Source of the DNA: Pyropia yezoensis
Lineage: Eukaryota > Rhodophyta > Bangiophyceae > Bangiales > Bangiaceae
Direction: 5' to 3'
Length of the DNA stretch: 64,000 nt
Assembly: GCA_009829735.1 (NCBI GenBank)
Contig: CM020620.1
Span: forward strand, 9,192,545-9,256,544
The notes under the pieces are model-generated. The model had not been told where the DNA came from. It did not search any database and saw only the letters and a program-made list of their open reading frames with translations. Shown here piece by piece: positions 22,377-32,402 of this stretch (position 1 is its first letter; each line of letters begins with the position of its first letter). A program made the translations under genes and the position numbers.

Positions 22377-22946
22377 TGTAGCATCCCTGGCCCCGACTTG
22401 GCGCCGACCCGGGACTACAACCAGAGGGCACCAGGTGCCAGAACACGCCCGCCGTGTGGTGATGGTTGGCGGCCGTGGCCCGTGCCCGGCACTGGGATGC
22501 GGTGGACTACGCTATCCACACGTGAGAGAGGGATTGCTGATGGGTTTTTGCATACTTGTGAGGGACTTGATTTGAGAGAATTCGAGTGTGAGATTAGTGA
22601 GTGGGAATAGAATTAGTAGTGATAGTGGCCCCCGACCTGACGAGGTTAGACTCGGGTCGGGGCCACTCGGGGTTATGGGGGGGCTACCTGGCCAACGTGC
22701 CGAGGCTCCCCCAGATGCACGTTAAGAGGGACAGCGAGGCGCCCTTGGCCCGCGCCCTCAGGAAAAAGACAACTGCGCGTTTGCTTTCCTCTTCCCGTGT
22801 GCACTACCGTGCGTATCTGTTTGCTCTGCGAGCAGGCACGTGAGGCAACAGGCGTACCATTCTCGTAGTTCCCCTTTCTGTGTTACCTGCCCCTTTCCCC
22901 CGAGGGATATTGACACGTGTCTGAGAGGATCGAGTTTTATACCACA
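22377..22946 (+). repeat. 5' LTR of R2
   Basis: 570 bp, TGTAGCATCC to TATACCACA. Nearly identical to 34705-35275. Confidence 0.92.
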
Positions 22947-22950
22947 TATT

Positions 22951-22967
22951 TGGTGGAGCAGCAGGGG
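22951..22967 (+). other. Primer binding site of R2
   Basis: TGGTGGAGCAGCAGGGG, identical to the R1 site although the two LTR sequences are unrelated; four bases after the LTR. Confidence 0.75.
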
Positions 22968-22971
22968 ATGA

Positions 22972-24912
22972 TTGGAGTGTTTGAGAAGAGACATTTGGGA
23001 GCAGCGGTTGGGTTGTTCCTGTTCTGTCTTTTTCGGTGGTTTGGGAATTATTTGCACCCGTTCACGGGAATCCCATTCCTGGCTCTCCAACCCCTCTCTT
23101 GTGGTCTGGCGATCTTTGGACACGCAGGCAACTGGACTGTGGCTGTCAAGAGACCAACGTGGCTACCCTCCCTGGCACGACGGTGCCCGAGACCCCGCGT
23201 CCCTTGACGCATCCCTGGTCACCGCGGGGGACGGTGCCCAACCCGGCGTTCTCCCTACGGGTGAAGCAGACCTGGGTGTGACATCCGGTAGCGGACTGGA
23301 GTCCACAGGCGGCCAAGCACCACCTGCTCCCGTTCCTCCGGCTGTTCCTCCTGTGGGAGCCACCCCGGGGTCAACGGCGTTTGAGTCCGCTCGCAGCAGA
23401 CGTCTCCCTCCTGTCGGTTCTACTCCTCAACCTCCAGGGATAGCCCCTGGTGTGTTTACTCCTGGACCCACACATGGCAGTTGGGTGTATACACCTCTTC
23501 CTGTGGGCACTAGCGATGCCAGAGGCACCGTTGTGACTGGTTCTACGGGTCTCCCTGAGACCTTGACTCCTGGGACCGGCCAAGCTTTTCCTCCCCTTGC
23601 ATCCTATGGGGCGGGGAGCTCCAAGACCGGTAACCGGAGCAGCCGAAGGCGTCGGCGTCATCGCCGTCGCTCTAGCACCAGCGAGACCAGTTCCTCCAGC
23701 TCTGAGGAGGGATGTGATTGGGATGCATCTCCCGGTCCCACCCGGCGCAGGCTAGTCGAGTTTGACTTCCCTGCCCACCAAGTGGGAGATGCCACCCTGA
23801 ACAAGGTCACGTATTGGGGTAACTACCGGCTGGAGAACCAAGACCAAGGTTACACCCGGAAGATGGCCAAGAAGATGGCGTCCCTGAACCGGCGAGTGCA
23901 GCCGAGCTTCGGGGGACATCCTAAGTTTTCCGGGAAGAGACCGGCGCTTATCTTTGCCTTCCTGCGCCGGTTTGTCAAGGCATGCAATGACAACGATGTG
24001 TCCGAGGGCAAGGCTCTCTACCTCCTGGTTAACTTCATGACCGGAGAAGCGGAACAGCGGTTTGCACAGGTTCTACCAGACTCTGCCGGACACATTGTCG
24101 GACGTACCGTCGCGAGTTATCCGGAGGCGGTCAACTGGCTCCTGTCCAACTACGCTGACGCGGACTCTCTGCGTAAAGCAGTCGGCAGGCTGAACCGGGC
24201 AACCATGGAAAGACAAGAGACTCCAGAGGCGTTCGCCCGTCGTGTCCGGGAGATGAGCGATGCTTGTGGCAACGATTACCCTGAGGACAGGCTCAAGATG
24301 ATCTTCTCGGAAGGGCTTCCTGAATATCTTTAAGTGGATGCGGAGAACTACAACCAGGAACATCAAGAACATACCTTCCAGCAGTTGATGGCCTACACCC
24401 AGGGCAAGTACCGGCAAGCCAGGGCCCTCCGAGCTCCCATGGTATCAACTCCCAAGCCGTTGTCGCGAGTTCGACCCGGACCTGACAAGTATAAGGGAGG
24501 TGATAGCCCTGTACCGGTACTCGCAGTTGGCGAGGCCTCACCCATGGGGTCAGGGGACAAGTGGGGCGGCTTCGTTTCCAAGGAGCAACCATCCCTGGTC
24601 GCCCCCAAGCAAGTCAAGAACCAGCGGTTCCGGTCTTGTTGGCTGTGCCAGAAGGAGGATCACATGTCCTACCAGTGCCCGACCATTCCCAAGGACCTCC
24701 AGCAGAAACTCAAGCGTCAAGGACTGGTGTTTGCAAAGGCGGTCAACTGGGCTGACCGGCGAGCACCCTCCAAGATGGACCAGGCACAGGTACACGCAAT
24801 CCGAGTGGCAACCTTACAGAGCATCACGGAGGCTCTGGCAAGGGAGGCTCCTATGGACTTTGACCTGGAGACCGAAACCTCTAAGGACTCCTCGGACCCG
24901 GGAAACGAGTAG
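22972..24912 (+). pseudogene. gag: R2 gag, one in-frame stop
   Basis: The frame is open from 22972 to a TAA at 24331-24333 and continues in the same frame to a TAG at 24910-24912. The start is unclear: this frame has no early ATG, while an ATG at 22968 lies in another frame, so an indel near 23150 is possible. It shows a Pro/Thr-rich N-terminus, an Arg/Ser patch (RRRRRHRRRSSTSETSSSSS), a capsid-like region (FAFLRRFVKACNDNDVSEGK, then LNRATMERQETPEAFARRV), and a CCHC knuckle CWLCQKEDHMSYQC. The end, GNE-stop, is the same as in R1 and overlaps a GGGAAAC site. Confidence 0.85.
24900..24912 (+). promoter_or_regulatory. Programmed -1 frameshift site of R2 (GGGAAAC)
   Basis: GGGAAAC at 24900-24906 reads G GGA AAC GAG TAG in the gag frame, and the pol frame is -1. 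The pol reading has no ATG near the overlap, so reinitiation is unlikely. A downstream stem is less clear than in R1; a weak pairing of GGGCAGG with CCTG..CCC is possible. Confidence 0.7.
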
Positions 24913-27799
24913 GGCAGGCGCTCTCCCCAAGTGTCTTCCCGAACCTCCAACGGCAGGGTACTTCTACCTGTTCCCCCCTTGCGTGCCGGGAGAAAGGACG
25001 GCGGTTACCTGCTCAACCGGTAGCCGCCTGGACACCCTGTTTGTTCAAGGGGACATTGCTCGTCCTGCGTAAAGAGATCCTCAAGATTAATGCTCGTATG
25101 CGTGTGGGGGATAGCCTCCCCCAAGCTGTTACGCCGGTGGTTGACACGGGAGCCGGACCAAGCGTCATCACTGAGAACCTGTTACCTCCGGGCTGGCGTC
25201 GACATGCCTGGAGAGCGCCTACCCGGACCCATATCGTCGACGCTTCGGGTCAAACCCTACGACCGCTTGGCCGTCTTCCTGTCGCCATCTATGTCAACAA
25301 TGAACCAATGCTTTTTCCCTTTCTAGTAGTCAAGACCCTATCAGTGCCCCTCATCCTAGGCTGGGACTTCCAGAAGCAGCATGTCAAGAGCATCCTACCC
25401 GGAGAGGGGAAGGTCCAGTTCAACCATGGGTTTGTGTCACCGGTATTGGAGCATCTGGACGCCAAGGTTCGTGTAGCCAAGAGCAAGAGGGAACGCATCC
25501 CACCCTCTACCTTGACTCTCTTCAAACCGGTGCTCCTACCTCCTCGCTCAGAGACCAAGGTTCAAGTAACGACCCGGATTGCAGGTCAATGCCTGATCTA
25601 CGGACGTAAGGGATTTCTGGCGAATCACCGGTTATACTTGGCCCACGGACATCACAAGAAGGTAGAAAGGCACACCCCGTTCCCGGTGCTCATCGTCAAC
25701 GTGAGCCGGAAGCCAATAACCCTCGCCAAGGGCACCCGAGTTGGTACAGCAGAGCCTTACCGGGGATCCGCCCGTGCTATGAGCAAGGAAGACCTCCTGA
25801 ACCTGCAACAAGAACTGGCATCCAACTTGACGGCCTTAGACGTACCTCCGAAACAAGAGCAGGCTCGCAGAGCTACTCCGAAACCCGAACAAGCACCACC
25901 CGGGATGCCGAAGGTCAAGCAAGAAAATGTCCCTCCCAACTTGAAGGAGGCACTGGAGAAGCTTCTCCAGGAATATCGGCACCTGTGGTCGGGAGAGCTG
26001 GGCAAGATGGACGCCACTCTACACCGGATTCAACTCAAGCCGGAAGCTAAGCCAGTGCACATGCAACCATATCGGGCCGGACCTCATCGCCGGGATGAGA
26101 TTGAGAAGCAGGTTAACAAGATGCTCAAGATGGATGTTATCGAGCCGTCTGATGGCGAGTGGGCTTTCCCGGTGGTAGTCGTCCCGAAAACCGGCGGTCA
26201 CTTCCGTTTCTGCGTTGACTACCGACGCCTGAACGAGATGACAGTCAAGGACGTATACCCGATACCCCGGATGGAGGATTGCCTCGACTTTCTTGGTGAT
26301 GCCACCCTCTTCTCGACGCTGGATTGTAATGCCGGTTACTGGCAGATCCCTCTGGCTGACGAGGACAAGGACAAGACCACCTTCACGTGCCACCTGGGAC
26401 TATTCCGGTGCAAGCGTCTTCCTTTTGGTCTCACCAATGCTCCGGCAACCTTCCAAAGAGCCATCGACATCATCCTGTCCGGGCTAAGGTGGAGAACATG
26501 TTTGGTCTACCTGGACGACATTATCGTTTTCTCCAAGACCCCAGCGGAACACCTGGAGCACCTTCGGGAGGTCCTGGCCCTCCTGTCCAAGGCTGGAGTT
26601 ACCCTCAAGGCCGAGAAGTGCCACCTGTTTGAGACTGAGGTGGAGTATCTGGGGCACGTGCTGAGTCCGGGGGAGCTCCGAGTCAATGAGAAGAACATCA
26701 AGGCCCTCCGGCATGCACGGCAACCCAAAACCCAGACGGAACTCAAGAGCTTCCTGGGTATGGTGCAACGTCTATCGCCGGTTCGTACGGGACTATGCTC
26801 TGATTGCCCGGCCATTGACCAAGCTTACCAGCAAGAAGCTTCCCGCACAACTCCCGGTGTTCGACGAGAAGCAGACCGCGGCCTTCGAAGAGCTCAAGAA
26901 GCGCCTGACCACCACTCCAGTACTGGCGTTACCCAAGCGGGAGGGCCAGTTTGTTTCTGGAGACTGATGCCTGTGGCGTCCTAGGTGGGGTGCTCACTAC
27001 TCCAGCAGCAACCTGATGGGCACTTCCTCCGATAGGCTACTACAGTCGCGTCTTGACTCCAGCCGAGAAGAACTATTCCACGACGGAGCGCGAGTGCTTG
27101 GCAGTCGTCTGGGCTTGCTTCCTGTTACGGCCATATCTTGAAGGACAAGAGTTCCTCACCCGGACGGATCACGCCAGTCTAAGGTGGCTGCTATGCATGG
27201 ACAGCAGTCAAGGAAGGGTCGCCCGGGTGGCGCCTACGCCTTTCGGAGTTCAAGTACAAGGTGTGCACCAGAGCAGGGAGGGAGCACCACTGCGCCGACA
27301 CCATGTCCCGGCTGGAGACTCCTGCAGCCGATACCGGTCCATCCCGAGGAAATACCTTGCTTCATTCTCCCGAATGTCGGACGTGGCTGGCATGCTCCCC
27401 TGTATGAGACACCTGAAGCTGATCAAACCGGTGACTATTCACCGGATGCTGGAGCACAACTGACGGATCCTCAATGCTTGGAGCTTCGCCACCAAATGGA
27501 CCTGAACCGGAACAGTCGTTTCTCCGAGTCTACGGACGGACTCCTAGTACGGGTGTCACCCTTCGATGGGGCCACTCAAGTCTACGTACCCCGGGGCCTA
27601 CGAGCTGACATCCTACGCCTGGAGCACTCGTCTCCCAGGCCGGACATCCTGGTATCAATCGGATGTATGCTTCCATGAGACGACACTATTACTGGGAAAC
27701 CATGGCCAGTGACGTCCATAAGTACCTGGAGGCTTGTGTTTCTTGTGCAAGGAACCCGGTTGTCCCAGAGGAAGAAGACTTCTAAGCTACGCCTATTCC
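24907..27799 (+). pseudogene. pol: R2 pol, copy A (truncated at the gap, frameshifted)
   Basis: The -1 frame carries protease (VVDTGAGPSVITENLL), the linker, RT (FCVDYRRLNEMTVKD, LPFGLTNAPATFQRA, YLDDIIVFSKT) and part of RNase H and integrase up to the gap at 27800. Relative to copy B it has many one-base length differences, mainly in homopolymers. One extra G at about 26760 destroys the frame inside LKSFLGMCNVYRRF. These look like sequencing errors at a contig end. Confidence 0.85.
25041..27799 (+). repeat. Duplicated pol segment, copy A
   Basis: 2,759 bases, nearly identical to 28300-31055; the two copies sit directly on either side of the N gap apart from the unique left arm. Confidence 0.9.
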
Positions 27800-28299
27800 N
27801 NNNNNNNNNNNNNNNNNNNNNNNNNNNNNNNNNNNNNNNNNNNNNNNNNNNNNNNNNNNNNNNNNNNNNNNNNNNNNNNNNNNNNNNNNNNNNNNNNNNN
27901 NNNNNNNNNNNNNNNNNNNNNNNNNNNNNNNNNNNNNNNNNNNNNNNNNNNNNNNNNNNNNNNNNNNNNNNNNNNNNNNNNNNNNNNNNNNNNNNNNNNN
28001 NNNNNNNNNNNNNNNNNNNNNNNNNNNNNNNNNNNNNNNNNNNNNNNNNNNNNNNNNNNNNNNNNNNNNNNNNNNNNNNNNNNNNNNNNNNNNNNNNNNN
28101 NNNNNNNNNNNNNNNNNNNNNNNNNNNNNNNNNNNNNNNNNNNNNNNNNNNNNNNNNNNNNNNNNNNNNNNNNNNNNNNNNNNNNNNNNNNNNNNNNNNN
28201 NNNNNNNNNNNNNNNNNNNNNNNNNNNNNNNNNNNNNNNNNNNNNNNNNNNNNNNNNNNNNNNNNNNNNNNNNNNNNNNNNNNNNNNNNNNNNNNNNNN
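27800..28299. other. Assembly gap of exactly 500 N
   Basis: A round-number gap, typical of scaffolding with unknown distance. Both contig ends lie inside the same pol sequence. Confidence 0.98.
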
Positions 28300-31055
28300 T
28301 TGTTCAAGGGGACATTGCTCGTCCTGCGTAAAGAGATCCTCAAGATTAATGCTCGTATGCGTGTGGGGGATAGCCTCCCCCAAGCTGTTACGCCGGTGGT
28401 TGACACGGGAGCCGGACCAAGCGTCATCACTGAGAACCTGTTACCTCCGGGCTGGCGTCGACATGCCTGGAGAGCGCCTACCCGGACCCATATCGTCGAC
28501 GCTTCGGGTCAAACCCTACGACCGCTTGGCCGTCTTCCTGTCGCCATCTATGTCAACAATGAACCAATGCTTTTTCCCTTTCTATAGTCAAGGACCCTAT
28601 CAGTCCCCTCATCCTAGGCTGGGACTTCCAGAAGCAGCATGTCAAGAGCATCCTACCCGGAGAGGGGAAGGTCCAGTTCAACCATGGGTTTGTGTCACCG
28701 GTATTGGAGCATCTGGACGCCAAGGTTCGTGTAGCAAGAGCAAGAGGGAACGCATCCCACCCTCTACCTTGACTCTCTTCAAACCGGTGCTCCTACCTCC
28801 TCGCTCAGAGACCAAGGTTCAAGTAACGACCCGGATTGCAGGTCAATGCCTGATCTACGGACGTAAGGGATTTCTGGCGAATCACCGGTTATACTTGGCC
28901 CACGGACATCACAAGAAGGTAGAAAGGCACACCCCGTTCCCGGTGCTCATCGTCAACGTGAGCCGGAAGCCAATAACCCTCGCCAAGGGCACCCGAGTTG
29001 GTACAGCAGAGCCTTACCGGGGATCCGCCCGTGCTATGAGCAAGGAAGACCTCCTGAACCTGCAACAAGAACTGGCATCCAACTTGACGGCCTTAGACGT
29101 ACCTCCGAAACAAGAGCAGGCTCGCAGAGCTACTCCGAAACCCGAACAAGCACCACCCGGGATGCCGAAGGTCAAGCAAGAAAATGTCCCTCCCAACTTG
29201 AAGGAGGCACTGGAGAAGCTTCTCCAGGAATATCGGCACCTGTGGTCGGGAGAGCTGGGCAAGATGGACGCCACTCTACACCGGATTCAACTCAAGCCGG
29301 AAGCTAAGCCAGTGCACATGCAACCATATCGGGCCGGACCTCATCGCCGGGATGAGATTGAGAAGCAGGTTAACAAGATGCTCAAGATGGATGTTATCGA
29401 GCCGTCTGATGGCGAGTGGGCTTTCCCGGTGGTAGTCGTCCCGAAAACCGGCGGTCACTTCCGTTTCTGCGTTGACTACCGACGCCTGAACGAGATGACA
29501 GTCAAGGACGTATACCCGATACCCCGGATGGAGGATTGCCTCGACTTTCTTGGTGATGCCACCCTCTTCTCGACGCTGGATTGTAATGCCGGTTACTGGC
29601 AGATCCCTCTGGCTGACGAGGACAAGGACAAGACCACCTTCACGTGCCACCTGGGACTATTCCGGTGCAAGCGTCTTCCTTTTGGTCTCACCAATGCTCC
29701 GGCAACCTTCCAAAGAGCCATCGACATCATCCTGTCCGGGCTAAGGTGGAGAACATGTTTGGTCTACCTGGACGACATTATCGTTTTCTCCAAGACCCCA
29801 GCGGAACACCTGGAGCACCTTCGGGAGGTCCTGGCCCTCCTGTCCAAGGCTGGAGTTACCCTCAAGGCCGAGAAGTGCCACCTGTTTGAGACTGAGGTGG
29901 AGTATCTGGGGCACGTGCTGAGTCCGGGGGAGCTCCGAGTCAATGAGAAGAACATCAAGGCCCTCCGGCATGCACGGCAACCCAAAACCCAGACGGAACT
30001 CAAGAGCTTCCTGGGTATGTGCAACGTCTATCGCCGGTTCGTACGGGACTATGCTCTGATTGCCCGGCCATTGACCAAGCTTACCAGCAAGAAGCTTCCC
30101 GCACAACTCCCGGTGTTCGACGAGAAGCAGACCGCGGCCTTCGAAGAGCTCAAGAAGCGCCTGACCACCACTCCAGTACTGGCGTTACCCAAGCGGGAGG
30201 GCCAGTTTGTTCTGGAGACTGATGCCTGTGGCGTCTAGGTGGGGTGCTCACTACTCCAGCAGCAACCTGATGGGCACTTCCTCCCGATAGGCTACTACAG
30301 TCGCGTCTTGACTCCAGCCGAGAAGAACTATTCCACGACGGAGCGCGAGTGCTTGGCAGTCGTCTGGGCTTGCTTCCTGTTACGGCCATATCTTGAAGGA
30401 CAAGAGTTCCTCACCCGGACGGATCACGCCAGTCTAAGGTGGCTGCTATGCATGGACAGCAGTCAAGGAAGGGTCGCCCGGTGGCGCCTACGCCTTTCGG
30501 AGTTCAAGTACAAGGTGTGCACCAGAGCAGGGAGGGAGCACCACTGCGCCGACACCATGTCCCGGCTGGAGACTCCTGCAGCCGATACCGGTCCTATCCC
30601 GGAGGAAATACCTTGCTTCATTCTCCCGAATGTCGGACGTGGCTGGCATGCTCCCCTGTATGAGACACCTGAAGCTGATCAACCGGTGACTATTCACCGG
30701 ATGCTGGAGGCACAACTGACGGATCCTCAATGCTTGGAGCTTCGCCACCAAATGGACCTGAACCGGAACAGTCGTTTCTCCGAGTCTACGGACGGACTCC
30801 TAGTACGGGTGTCACCCTTCGATGGGGCCACTCAAGTCTACGTACCCCGGGGCCTACGAGCTGACATCCTACGCCTGGAGCACTCGTCTCCCCAGGCCGG
30901 ACATCCTGGTATCAATCGGATGTATGCTTCCATGAGACGACACTATTACTGGGAAACCATGGCCAGTGACGTCCATAAGTACCTGGAGGCTTGTGTTTCT
31001 TGTGCAAGGAACCGGTTGTCCCAGAGGAAGAAGACTTCTAAGCTACGCCTATTCC
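28300..31055 (+). repeat. Duplicated pol segment, copy B
   Basis: 2,756 bases matching 25041-27799. Differences are mostly single-base indels in homopolymers, which fits two reads of one locus. Confidence 0.9.
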
Positions 31056-32257
31056 CTGCGGCGGAGCCCTTTGCAAGCTTAAGCATGGACATCCTGGGGC
31101 CCCTACCTGAAACATCCAGTGGCAACATATACCTGCTCATCATTTGTGACCGGTTCTCCAAGTTCACTCGAGCAATCCCGCTGAGGACCATCACGGCTCT
31201 GGATGTCACGTCAGCCTTCTGCGAGTACTGGATAGCTGCCTACGGCCCTCCAGACTCCGTCTTAACCGACAACGGTCGCCAGTTTGCATCCCTGCTCTTC
31301 CAAGGAGTCTGTGACCTGATGGGCATCAAGAACTTGTACACCACGACGTACCACCCGCAAACGAACGGCCAGGTGGAACGATTCAACCGGACCCTAGTGG
31401 ACATGCTACGGCACTACGTGGAGGAGCACCAAGAAGACTGGGACGAGCTCCTGGCTGTCCTCACTCTAGCCTACAACTCCCGAGTTCACCGGACAACGGG
31501 AGTCACTCCACTCGACTTTGTCACCCCAAGGCGGCTGACCAACTTCTCCCTGGAAAGAATACCAGATGGTCTCCAGCCTGCACTGAAGTCAGGTCCCAAG
31601 GCAAAGGATGAGTTCCTGGAAAAACTGAAGCTCCTGCTCCCAAGAGTCAAGGAGTCAATCTCGAAGACCCAGGAGCGATACAAGCGGGGCTATGACAAGG
31701 GCGTTCGGGAAAAGAACAAGGAACTGGGTGGTGGCGACTGGGTTTTTGTGGACAACCATAGCAAGACCCGGGGGAAGCTGGACTCGAAGACGGATGGACC
31801 TTATGAGATCCTGAATACGGACGGTTGGACCTTTCTTCTAGACGTGGATGGCTCCCCGTACCGCGTGAGCAGCGACCATGTCACCCGAGCTCCACCGCCA
31901 AGCCAACGGGACTTGACCCGGCGCAAGCGGGCCGCAGTACCCTGGCTATCCCAAGAAGAAGGTCGGGAATATGTCTACGTCAAGTTTGTGGACCATGCCT
32001 GGAGAGACGGACGCCTGTACCTGCGAGTACGCTGGTTCGGTTTTAACCCGGCAGATGATACCTGGGAACCCTCAAACCGGCTACCCATCGCGGATGTCTG
32101 TGCCTACACGCGACGGAACGGGATAGAGGGCACTCCAGTGGCCAGAGCCGGCAAGATTCTGGAGTCGGACTCGGGGGGGGACCAAGAGGATAGGGCCAAC
32201 CAAGACCCTCGGGACGAGCCGAGTTCATCCGCAACGGATGCGGAACAAGAGGATTGA
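28300..32257 (+). pseudogene. pol: R2 pol, copy B: protease to chromodomain
   Basis: Protease starts directly after the gap (DTGAGPS near 28404). Indels between about 28580 and 28740 shift the frame, after which RT, RNase H and integrase are open except for a TAG at 30236-30238, placed in the RNase H start (TDACGV-stop-VGCSLLQQQ). The integrase triad is D (31088), D (31268), E (31376), spaced D-59-D-35-E as in R1. The C-terminus has a chromodomain (VKFVDHAWRDGRLYLRVRWF, then ADDTWEPSNRLP) and an acidic tail. The lesions may be real or sequencing errors; copy A lacks some of them. Confidence 0.9.
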
Positions 32258-32402
32258 GAAGAAGGGAACGGGTATGTCAAGGAGAACACGCAATACAAGC
32301 ATGGAACATTCAAGGAAAACAAGCACCCGCTCGGGCAACCCTTCTCTCCGCCTCTTCCCTCCTCGCTTCTCCCAAGACCCTCACCCTCCTTGCCTCCAAT
32401 TA

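Noticed and set aside
22377-22946. ORFs inside the R2 LTRs (22359-22610 and 34630-34938)
   Set aside because: They are duplicated simply because the LTR is duplicated; no protein-like features.
24907-32257. R2 carrying two real pol genes
   Set aside because: The near-identity, the homopolymer-only differences and the exact 500-N gap fit an assembly duplication better.
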